Assembly: GCA_009103225.1 (NCBI GenBank)
Contig: RHPI01000461.1
Span: 8,800-72,799 of the forward strand
Reading direction: 5' to 3'
DNA length: 64,000 nucleotides
DNA from: Chlorokybus atmophyticus
Lineage: Eukaryota > Streptophyta > Chlorokybophyceae > Chlorokybales > Chlorokybaceae
Shown: one piece after another, positions 1 to 9,530 of the stretch
How positions within the stretch are numbered: the stretch's first letter is position 1
How the letters are laid out: each line of letters opens with the position of its first letter
Made by a program: the position numbers and the translations under genes
Notes under the pieces: generated by a model
Databases searched by the model: none
Told to the model about the DNA's origin: nothing
What the model saw: the letters and a program-made list of their open reading frames with translations, nothing else

Positions 1-2558
1 ATTGGCGCCGATACATCTGAGTCCGTTGTCACAGTTGAAGCTGGAGATGCAGGATTGGATGATGAAGCTGTTGGATACTGCGTAGTAGGTTCTGGTGCAG
101 TTTGACTGTCTGTCGGACCAGCTGCAGCCATAGACAAGGCATTAATAGCATTATCAGTGGTCTGCATCATGGCATTCATCATATGGTGAATCTTAACATC
201 ATTGTATAGATGACGTTCGGCATAGCGCGTGACATGTGTCAACAAACTGCGGTTTGTGTTGTTAATGAAACCCCGCAACACACATTCTTCATAGTAAGTG
301 CGTGATTGGTTGTTCAAAGAAATCAAATCAACTTCAGAGCGAAAAGTAACCCGCTGAAGAAGCAAATTGAAACAAAACCCTTCAGTGCTGTGTACAGGAT
401 GGTAATCCGTGAATCTGATGATGCGCGGGACAGCTAACTCATAAACGAATGCATTCAGTCTGTCTCTTAGAGTACGCACAGTGTTATGTGGCACAGTGTC
501 TCCATCTCGGTGCATGTACTGTCGAAAGTAGTTGTACATTGTGACTCTTTCTACCTCGTCAGGCCTGACACAATAACGATGAATGGGATGCACAATTACT
601 GTCCGTGCACGACTGTTCACTATGCGAGAACGATTGTTAGGCAAACGCGTGTCAACATATGTTACATTGGACGACATTTGCATGATGGGAATATCTAAAC
701 ATATCAAAGCAGCTTCAGCTGGAGCAATGGGTTTGGACAAGTACATTGTGTTCAATATGCGCAATTCGTTAACAGTCAATCCTTGCAAACCGAGTGCATT
801 GGTGTCTAATGCATCATCAACAGTGCCACAAGGTTCCATTTTTGTTGTGTACTTGACTAAATACTTGCTCCAATGACTGTCAGTGACTTGCAACACATTA
901 CAATGAGCACCCCACAACAATAAAAGCACTGGATGTGTGGGAACAACATTGCGGTCACAAGTGCGTGGTCTGTAATAATCGTACCTGCGCGTTTCTGTGT
1001 TGAACTGAGGTCGACGATCTGGTTGTATGGGATACGGAAAGCCCATGTCGCACTTGTTGTCAAATGCTCTGCAGCCACTGCCAAAATCAGAACACTTGTG
1101 CATTTGCTTGCGTACAACATAATCATAAAGGACTCGCAGTTTACAATCAGTTGGTACAATTATTTGCTGATTTGCATGGTCAAAATCTCCGGGGATAAAC
1201 GCAGTGATTTCACTGCAAACTCGTTTAACATCGTCGGGATGTAACCACAACATAACATGTGCATGCAAAGATCCACGGTGTTGTGTTTCATACCTGATAA
1301 CATAGTGCATCACACGTCCAAGGATATCCTTTCGCATGATATATTTTTCAAGGAAGGTGCTGAACCGATGATGAAACAAACGTGCGCACTCCACAGGGGC
1401 ATCGCGCCAACTAAGTTGCGTTGAGACATTGTGGAGAACATTCTGCAAATCAATGATCTCAGGGAATTTGGTACTGGACACTTCATCTGCAGTCATGGTG
1501 ACAAAGAGATGAGGCATACCCCAATGCTCAACCAGACACAGCAGCTCACTCAACTTTTGTCGATGCCAACTCGGAGATCCAATGATGTCACTCGGGACAC
1601 GAAATTTTACAGCGTTTTTGATGGCATCGTTGATTGTGGCAGTAGGTCGTTGTTTGAGGAACTTTTCAATATTAGCGTCCACAGCAACTTCGCGGCACTT
1701 TCTGACTGTAAGAAGTGATTGACGGATTTGGTACATCAACAGCAAATAAGGCTTGTACAATGTGAAAACTGAGAACGATTGTGTAAGACGGAACTTGACA
1801 TAGTCTGACAGTCTGCTGTACACATTACCATCAAAGAACCCACGATTGTGCGGAAACAACATGGGAAACAGAGCAGACTCAACAGTTAAACCAGGAATAT
1901 TGTACACACCACCTGTATCCATGTGTATCAAAAGAGGAACACAAGGCTCACGCAGCGACATATGTCCAACGCGCAACATGGTGTCCACTGTGACTTCAAC
2001 TGTGCTGCGCGAAGGAAATGGCAACAAAGTGGTTAAAACGTATGTGTATGCTGATTCACCAGCAATGTTCAAAGGATTACGATCCTGTGCACGAGACACA
2101 ATGCTACGAATAGTAGATGAACCGACAGTGGGGATGCCGTCAGAACCAAATGGTTGTTCTGCCAAGGTCTGATATTTCTGAACCAGAGTGTTGGACGATA
2201 ATAGCTCGCTCAACAACTCCAGCAACAAGATGGCATGTTGGTTCTGATGTGTAAACTCATCCCAAGTGATAAACGGACCGTTAATCATATTCAACTGCTG
2301 AATTTGGCCCGAAGTGAAACTGTATGAGTTATATAAGTCGCAAAGCGCCATGGACGTGTTAACAAGGGACAACATCTGCACTACCATTGGATGTATCTCC
2401 AACAACTTGCGAATGTACACTGCGCTGTGTAATACAATGTAACTGGAACGCTCCGACCCGTGACTACATCGATGGCATTGGTAGTAATCACTATCACACT
2501 TGGTATAATCGGACATAAAAACATTAGCCAAATCATATGGTGCAACGGTGGATACTGA
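1..2558 (-). CDS. Helitron Rep (HUH endonuclease) part, runs off left edge
   Basis: One minus-strand frame stays open from just below a TGA at 2559-2561 to the window edge, over 2.5 kb. It matches the Helitron replication-initiator (Helitron_like_N) region. In order it has a GSPSWH block and a GMPHLFVT block at about 1500-1590, the HUH metal-binding motif HAH at 1257-1265 inside RGSLHAHVMLW, a Cys cluster (HKC...GC...KC) at about 1050-1100, and the two-tyrosine motif KYLVKYTTK with Tyr codons at 861-863 and 849-851. In Helitrons these two Tyr cut and rejoin the single strand. The PIF1-type helicase part would lie to the left, outside the window. The first Met after the TGA is at about 2516. 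Codons above the TGA, up to about 2927, continue the same frame with Cys/His-rich residues, so the element is probably stopped by a nonsense change. Confidence 0.88.
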
Positions 2559-2927
2559 TCATCGATACATTGGACGATAAGTAGCAGCAGCAGAGTAAAA
2601 CTGTACATGCCCGCACAAAGAACAACATTGCATTCGCGTGACAAACTTACGTTGTGCATCTTGCCAACAGGAAAGCAAATCATCGCAGTCGTCCCACAAT
2701 TCGCAATGCTGAGACAAATCGCAATGTTGCTCATAAGTCATAGCGGATGACGAAACAACACACCAGGAACATATCAACCGCCCTGGCATTTGTCGCCATC
2801 CAAAAGAACCATCTCGGCACAGTCCAGCAATGAGAGCGTGCAAAGGTGCAAATCCACATGCACAATATCTCTGATGTGTAGTAAAATTTTGCGATATGAT
2901 TACATATGCGGCGATATGGACCAACAT
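2559..2927 (-). pseudogene. Helitron N-terminal Cys/His-rich part cut off by TGA
   Basis: This 122-codon stretch is in the same frame as the Rep region below it and ends in TGA at 2559-2561. It is rich in Cys and His pairs, as expected for the zinc-finger-like part before the Rep domain of autonomous Helitrons. The stop can be a real nonsense mutation, a sequencing error, or part of an unrecognised intron. The call rests on frame continuity and composition only. Confidence 0.4.
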
Positions 2928-2975
2928 GGTGCCATATGATTACATATGCGGCGATATGGCGCAACATGGTGCCAT
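2896..2975. repeat. Two tandem copies of a 40 bp unit
   Basis: A 40-base unit beginning ATGATTACATATGCGGCGAT is present at 2896-2935 and again at 2936-2975 with two changes. It lies at the 5' side of the minus-strand Helitron frame. Confidence 0.8.
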
Positions 2976-2989
2976 GTGATTAGCAAACG

Positions 2990-4310
2990 CTGTTAAGTGT
3001 TTCAAAACTTAATAATCAACGTAACGTTCACGCCACGGTACGTGCTGCGATTTTTAGTAGATAATGCCGAGGTTACGACCATCAAAATAATGCTAACCTG
3101 AATTACCTTAACGTTAAGATTCAACTAAACGAAAAATCGCATCGTTAGGCCACCATTTGGTCACACATGAGATTGATCAAATGGGATCGCAACGGTGACA
3201 ACAGCCAGTTGCTCAAAAAGGCAGCAAAATTGTCAATCATTGCAAAGATGCGTAAAAGATGCTGAAAAATATCTCAGCGGCAACCGCTTACCAACGGCGA
3301 CCCAAATTGCTAGGGATTTAGTGCAATTGCGGCACAGTTAGTGGTTAAAACGGCCGCGTTTTTGGCGGTACGAGGTCGGGGCAGGCCCCATACCCCAAAG
3401 ACATGCCGCCACTACTCACCCTTGTTCTAACAAATCCACTCTACCCTTCAACGCTAATTGATTACACTATAGTTACTGCGTCATCAAACATGGTCAACAG
3501 CCGAACTAGCGTGAGCACCATGACTGCTTCTCATGGCATCACACCAAGGGCCAGGAATGGCCATCACATACGGCACCCGCGATTGCCGAGCTGCGCGGTA
3601 TGCGCGGCCCTCTCATTGGCTCGGCGGCGGCTATCAGCTATCGGCCGTTCAATCTGATTTAAATAAATCGACCGTCCAAAGCACATCCCCACGTCATGCA
3701 ACTGCTCAGAATATATGCGAATAAATGGGAAGAAGCACCACATGGTGCACATATGGCGGCATGTTGTTTAATATGATATAAGCGTGTACCACACTTATTA
3801 AGGTGATTGATAAGTAACATTTGTGCCACGTTACGTGCGGAGATTTGTAGTCGATAACGCAAAGATTAGGACCTACAAATTAACTTTAAACTTATGAGCA
3901 ATAAGATTCAACTAAACGAAATTTTGCTTGGTTAGGCCACCATTTAGTCAAATCACCGCAAGATTAAGTGCCATCACAACGGTGACAGCCGCCGTTGCCT
4001 TAAAAGGCAGAAAAATGCCAATCATTGCAGAGATGCTTACAAATATCTCGAAGGCGTCTCGGCGGCAGCGACATTCCCAACAACCAGTCCACGCACGGGC
4101 TTGTTGGCGCCAACTTGGCGACAATTAGCGGTTGAATCGCGCGCGTTTTTGCAGTACGAGGTCGGGGCGGGCCCCATACCCCAAACACACATGCCGCCAG
4201 CAGTAACCATCATTTGAACTGCTCACACAGGTTTACTTGACGCTAATTGATTGTCACTGCAGTTACTGCTACATCAAACGTGGTCTTCAGCCGAACGATT
4301 CGCTGTAATC
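2990..4310. repeat. Two diverged direct copies of a ~530 bp repeat
   Basis: Segments at about 3000-3520 and 3790-4305 align along their length in the same orientation. Shared blocks include AAGATTCAACTAAACGAAA, TTAGGCCACCATTT, CAACGGTGACA and GTACGAGGTCGGGGC, and both continue through CGCTAATTGATT and CAGCCGAAC. Many substitutions and small gaps separate them, so the duplication is old. Neither copy has a convincing frame. A short third echo may sit at 4395-4425. They could be non-coding parts of the adjacent Helitron or a separate non-autonomous element. Confidence 0.65.
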
Positions 4311-5930
4311 TACAGAACCGATAATATAATTCATGATTAATTGACGATGCATGATTGTAAATCATGCTTAGACAATTAGAGCTATTGAGCAACGTACGAT
4401 TAGATGCGTCGTACGTGCCGCGACATTATAGGTACCTTATCGTTGGGTACCTTATCGTTTGATATCTGAGCTCTGATTGGCTCCCGCTAGATTTTAGACA
4501 GCCATATTTGTAGGGGTGATATAGTTTTATCATAGATGTGATGAACTCTTGACCAAAGGCCTCATCAATCGAATGGGACCTCAATCAGTTTTCTGCCACT
4601 TGCAGAGGCTATCTTGACAGGTTGGTCGTTGGCGGCGTGGGTTGAGGTAGAGGATTGAAGGAACGTCCGCGTCATAACGGACGTGCTGATACAATTCGGG
4701 AGTAGACCCACAAGGCTCGTGCTGTTATTGGCACAAACGGTTTGTGCCAGTATTGGCACGGCCTGCAGGGCCCATGTGCCACACATTACGCCGCATAACT
4801 TTGGAGTTCCAAGGCTTGGGACTCCAAAGTTGGCAGTGTACTCGCTGCTAGTTGAAGATGAGGGCCTAGGCTACAACAAGTCGTAGGAGCTGCCCCGCAC
4901 ATTACGCAACCTTTTTCATAATATAAGCATGTGTTTACGGTGTGATATCGGACATAATGAATACTTGTACGTATAGGGCAATACCCTGGTATGCATATGT
5001 AGTTATACTTGCAGAGATTATTTATAACCAATGAGCAAAACATGAAAGATGTACGGGTAGCGGAGGGGTACGGGGCATGATTGCCATAATCAACAACCAT
5101 AACCATGAACCATTAAAGTGCTTACTGAAATGCGTGAGTAATTTCTACTAACAACCATCACGCAATACCACGAATATGTAGGGTAGGGCAAGGGGGGTAT
5201 TAAACAACCGATCAACCATCAATGCCGGGCACGAGTGACGACCTATATATAAAGGGTGTATGCGTGAAGACTTGCGTACATGCTTATACCATAGCCTCAC
5301 AGTTTGAATGTGCAACGATATCTTCAAGTTTTGCCATAGAACCCAATCTATCAACTAGGGATTACGGTACTCTGCTTCAAGCTTATCAATGCACACCTCG
5401 CAGTCGCATTGCTGATCAGAAGAGTGGCTCAAGGTACAGAAGGAGTATGGTACTATCTGCCTAAGCTATCACATGCATGGGTGTGGTTGTTGTTGAGTGT
5501 CCATGCATGTGTCGTGCATGTTGCATACATCACGTGCACACACGCATGCAGCAGCAAGCACACGCTCCACACATCAATACACTGCCAGTATACAACCATC
5601 GGGTTTATGTACACTACATCCTTCACTACTACACAACCACTACTTCGCTTACCCCGTTAGACATGCATGCACACGTGTTAGTTTATATTTGCCTGCCCAC
5701 ATGGGTCTTGGTTAGTCGGTGTTGGCAATGGCCACAGCAAGGACGTCGACTCCCTCCCTCTCGCTCTCCCTCTCCCCGGCCACCCTCTCTGTCGCAGCGC
5801 CCACACTGCATCATCTCCCGCTACCCTAACTCTCGCAGTGCAGTGCAGTGCCAACGTCAGCACTGCACCGCACAGGGCTGCTGCGCTGCTACTGGCAGTT
5901 AGGCGTCGCCGGTGGGGTTGGTTCACCAAT
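4311..5930. other. Intergenic; two hairpins, no gene seen
   Basis: No frame here looks like protein. The stretch holds a near-perfect palindrome at 4730-4748 (arms GGCACAAAC and GTTTGTGCC around one base), a larger hairpin at 4798-4830 (10 bp perfect outer arms ACTTTGGAGT and ACTCCAAAGT, inner bases also mostly paired), and a doubled GGTACCTTATCGTT at 4431-4459. Confidence 0.6.
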
Positions 5931-5934
5931 GTCT

Positions 5935-6195
5935 TCACCAATGTGTTGCAGCAAAAGTACATGATGCTGCCGACAGTGTGGTCTGCATTGCAGCCCAGGC
6001 CAACTCTTCAACACTCTCCCCCAAGAATGCAATATGCACATCGCAGTTACCGCAAAGGTCTTTGTATCCATGGGCGACACGAGCTAAATCCTCCACAACA
6101 ACGGCATCACTGACGTGCGACTCCAAGCCACCAACGATGAGGTCCTCGCCGCATTCACCGACGAAGGCAACTTGTGTGTGTGTGTGTGTGTTGCG

Positions 6196-6241
<46 letters not shown>

Positions 6242-7090
6242 GCGCCAACACAACATCACCTGATGTACTCACTCGCATGTCCGGCCTTGGCACGACTTGC
6301 GCCCCAAGCCGCTGCGAAAAGATGCGCACCACCGCTTCTGCAAACTCCACCTCGCGCCGGGTCAACAGCTGTGGCTCTCTCTCTCTCCGAGCGTACCACG
6401 TGCCCGATGTTGTCACCACGAGAAGCACGCAAGTAATACGTTGCGCCGTCCTCCAGAGCATCATAATCGCTGATGCCTGGGCTTTCACCATCTTTAAATA
6501 GCGCTTTATCGTCATTGACGAAATACAACCTGTCGAAGTTCGCCGCATCGAGAAACCGTAATTCATACTCTTGCAGCTCCTCTGGATCCTCATCAATAAT
6601 GATGTTGATGGTCTTGCCTACACATAGCGCATGTTAATAGATAACAGGGCAGATGCCGGAAAGGGTTAATAGATACTATGCTGACAAATGTCACCTTTTT
6701 GGGGCGTGACAGGAAGAGGAGACATGGGAGGCTCTTCGCTTTGACAAGATTCTGAGGCATTCGCAGGGTCCCTCATACCGTCATCAGGCCTGCCGCCTGA
6801 TGCGCGAACAAGTACACACATTAGCAATGCAGTTTCAGCGGTAAGCAACAAATTAACAACATACACGCACCAACCGACCATTTGACAAGTTGGCGCAGAA
6901 GGAAGTTGCTGTGCATCTGCGGCGAGGGAAAGCGGCTGCATGTTGTAGAGGCCGTGCAGCCTTGTGGATGAACCTTTGACCGGGGTGCTGACACCCGAAA
7001 CGGGCGCCATGTGATGCCACAACCAAGTTCAAGTCAGCGAATGCAGCACGCATCGCAGCCATGCTTCGGATGGCAATTTGTCCCAAGTGG
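5935..7090 (-). pseudogene. Unrecognised minus-strand gene, frame broken in a GA run
   Basis: Exon-like stretches follow each other on the minus strand. One at about 7015-6880 has a Ser/Pro-rich start (MAPVSGVSTPVKGSS). One at about 6797-6697 ends in PLPVTPQK before a donor. One starts at about 6616 (KTINIIIDEDPEEL) and contains LYFVNDDKALF and ALEDGATYYLR. A later stretch to about 6290 reads REVEFAEAVVRIFSQRLGAQ, and another at about 6178-5940 reads VAFVGECGEDLIVGGLE. Going from the YYLR part to the REVEF part needs a frame change inside a short GAGAGAGA run at about 6380, which points to a microsatellite length error or a real lesion. Acceptor and donor dinucleotides are present around most pieces. 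I do not recognise the family. The gene may be intact in the organism. Confidence 0.4.
6176..6241. repeat. (TG)n microsatellite
   Basis: Interrupted TG dinucleotide tract, probably inside an intron of the surrounding minus-strand gene. Confidence 0.85.
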
Positions 7091-7319
7091 CAGACCTGAT
7101 GAAGAAAAGTGAGATGTGCGTTATTGCATATGATGGACAATACACTTGACTGTACACAAGTGCACGCATATGACATACGGCCTATGCATGCATACTGTCT
7201 TGATCTAGGAGCAACAAGCAAATGAGAAAGAAAGAGTTCTAAGCAATGCCAGAGACAAACGGTGACAGCCAGGACAACTCGCAAGCGTGTGTGTTTGTCA
7301 AAGGCAGACTCAACAGCAA

Positions 7320-7480
7320 TGCAAGACCTAGCTACGTTAGCTATGCTAAAACTGCATCAGGATGTGTGCTTACTGGTGGACGGTTGCTGCAGCCAGCCTT
7401 CCGTAGAAAAAGGCTCTAAGTCACGGCCGCTAGCACACACTGTGGCCGTTGCCAAGCAGCGCCCAACGCTCTTGTCCCCC
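7320..7480. repeat. Diverged duplicate of 8450-8580
   Basis: This block and 8450-8580 share the order TAGCTACG, GTGTGCTTACTGG, TTGCTGCAGCCAG, CACGGCCGC, CTAGCACACAC and GTGGCCGTTGC, with small insertions. It is an imperfect direct duplication about 1.1 kb apart. No reading frame is kept in both copies. Confidence 0.65.
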
Positions 7481-7485
7481 CCCCN

Positions 7486-7705
7486 CCAGATGGAACATTG
7501 CACAATGCAATGCGCCAAGACTTGCACACGCATACTCATGTAGGTCCACGACAACAGCCATAAAATGAATAGCACGCTACTAATATCATTAGGGCTAGGC
7601 CCCCTTATCATAAAGGGCCTAGGTTAGCTACACGTTGAATGCATTTCTACATAATTGACAGAAACGCCCTCAACTCTGCCAGCTGCACTACATCACTGTA
7701 CCGTG
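7486..7705. repeat. 220 bp segment identical to 13383-13602
   Basis: Base-by-base comparison shows no difference from 13383-13602 in the same orientation. On the left it follows a poly-C run with an N at 7485. On the right, identity stops at 7705 just before CCCTTCCCCCCCCC. Perfect identity in non-coding DNA, bounded by C runs and an N, suggests an assembly artefact or a very recent copy. Confidence 0.9.
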
Positions 7706-7799
7706 CCCTTCCCCCCCCGGGATGAAATGCCACCGCCGCCTGCAACGCAAAGCAGTGACCACGGTGTGAATGCAAGGACGAGAGTGAGGACCAAGCAAA

Positions 7800-8409
7800 T
7801 ATGAGTCAGCTCTAAGCAATGCCAGACCTTGGTGCCAACGATGCGCGGGCGGCTCACGCGACCGGAAGCCTTGCAAGGGGTGTCGAGTGAAGCACAGCTG
7901 TCGTGGAAGGAGTCGTTGGGGTCGTACGCGTAGAAGGCGTAAAGGTGGATATAGGCGTGGCTGGGGTGGAAGTCGGTTGGGTCTAAGGCGAAAGAAAGAA
8001 GAGATGTCGAGCAGGACCTGGGGGGTTCACATCCTCCAGCGAGTTGAACACCTGCAGGCGATTGTGTGGGCGACTAGCCATGACTGTGTGTGCGCGTCCA
8101 CGAATGCATGTGCGTGCAGCTGGCATCTGCGTGCTCATGTGTGAATGTGAGTGTGTTAATGCCCGTGTGTCCCAACCGACTGCACGCATTTGCGGAGTCA
8201 GTGCGTTGAGAGATAGTGATGGCCGTGCATCTCCAACGCACCTTGATTTTGCCAGCCTTTTCAGCGACGATCACTCTCCCGTCATGTGCGAACCGCGCGC
8301 AAGTTGGCTGTGTGAAAGTGCTGCTGCCGGCAAGCACGCGCTCCAGCCAGAAGTTGGCCTGCCTTGCGATGGGCTGCGCACTCCAAGAATCAGCCATGAC
8401 AACTTGCAA
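7800..8409 (-). pseudogene. Glucose/sorbosone dehydrogenase-like fragment
   Basis: Three minus-strand exon-like pieces line up with the N-terminal part of the soluble PQQ-type glucose/sorbosone dehydrogenase (HHIP-like) propeller family. The first, about 8385-8250, reads FWLERVLAGSSTFTQPT and DGRVIVAEKAGKIKV, the typical first-blade pattern of PT..F..DGR..VAEK.G.IKV. The second, about 8050-7990, continues VFNSLEDVNPPGPARHLF. The third, about 7980-7810, reads LYAFYAYDPNDS followed by SGRVSRPR, like the family's YVLYTYD...SGR(L/V)SR stretch. The later blades are not found. Downstream on this strand lies the suspicious 7486-7705 segment, so the gene may be truncated by assembly rather than by evolution. 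Family call moderate; state of the gene uncertain. Confidence 0.55.
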
Positions 8410-9530
8410 GCGTTCGTCACAACATCACAAGCAGACACAACGGGTAACGAAAGAGCTAGCTACGCTACTGTTGCGTTAGGGCGTGTGCTTACTGGTTGCT
8501 GCAGCCAGTGCCTTCCACAGCGGCTCTGAGCCACGGCCGCCGCTAGCACACACCGTGGCCGTTGCTAGGCAGCGCCCAACGCCGTTTGACGCCCTCATAG
8601 GATTGCCGCCACCTGCTGCTGCACGCAGACAAGACAAACGATTGGTGAGCGGTCTGGAGCTTGCATACAGTTTGAAAGCATTGCAGTAGTGTATGATTGC
8701 ATGTTGTCAACAAGTATTGCAGTGGCTGTCGGCGTCGTTGACGGCGGCGGCGACAAGGGGGCAGGCGGGCGAGGCGGGCAGGCTTGGGGCGAGGGGAGCG
8801 CCTGGCACCCCGTTCAACCTCTTCAGCGACTCCCGGAGTAAATGTTTGTTGAGAGGCGGCATGACTGAGTGATTTGTGCGGGATTGCATTGGTTTTCCAG
8901 CCCATCCGCATATGTGTTCCATCAGCCAGTATTTTCTTAAGGGAAAAGGTTGTTGGGGATTAATGCACCTTGCTGCTGCAAATCGCTGCGCTGAGGGTTT
9001 GATTCCACATTACGTACAGGCATGCTTAACGGTGTTTAGGCTAGGTTGGCTGGCATGCAGGAGCATATCAGCCAATCAAAAGCTAAGTCCGTGCGGTAGA
9101 AGGGAGCACGAATTAACAACTTTTGCACACTGTACGTTTGCATTGTTTCGCAAACGTACAGCTGTGCAAATGTTGTGATCTATCTTCCAACACTGCACTT
9201 TGAAATCAACCATCTCTCGAGGACAGCAGAAACACTTTGTTGCCATTTTGTTCCGGGTTGTTGGTACTGCTGTCGCTGGTATAGCCGTCATTATTGTGGC
9301 AGTGCACGTCGCTGACATCAACAAGTTCCTGATCGCCATGCAACCGCTGGCTGCACTACACCTGCTTCCATTGTATGATATGATAACAGCACGCATGTCC
9401 AGTTACCTTATACACTGTCTTGTAAACTGAAAATGGTGTGATTTGAATATTGCCTCATCAGGTTTGTCTTGTGCGAGTTGATGACACGCCAGCAAGCAGC
9501 ACGCTTGCAATCACAACAGCAACTTCCGGC
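8410..9530. other. No supported gene
   Basis: Contains the 8450-8580 copy of the repeat noted at 7320-7480 and a GC-rich stretch at 8720-8820. A frame at 9200-9430 (plus) is hydrophobic but has no splice or family support. The MAD1 homologue may have untranslated or unrecognised upstream sequence here. Confidence 0.4.

Noticed and set aside
9200-9430. Hydrophobic 76-residue protein
   Set aside because: No homology, no splice context, and the complement strand is as open; no support.
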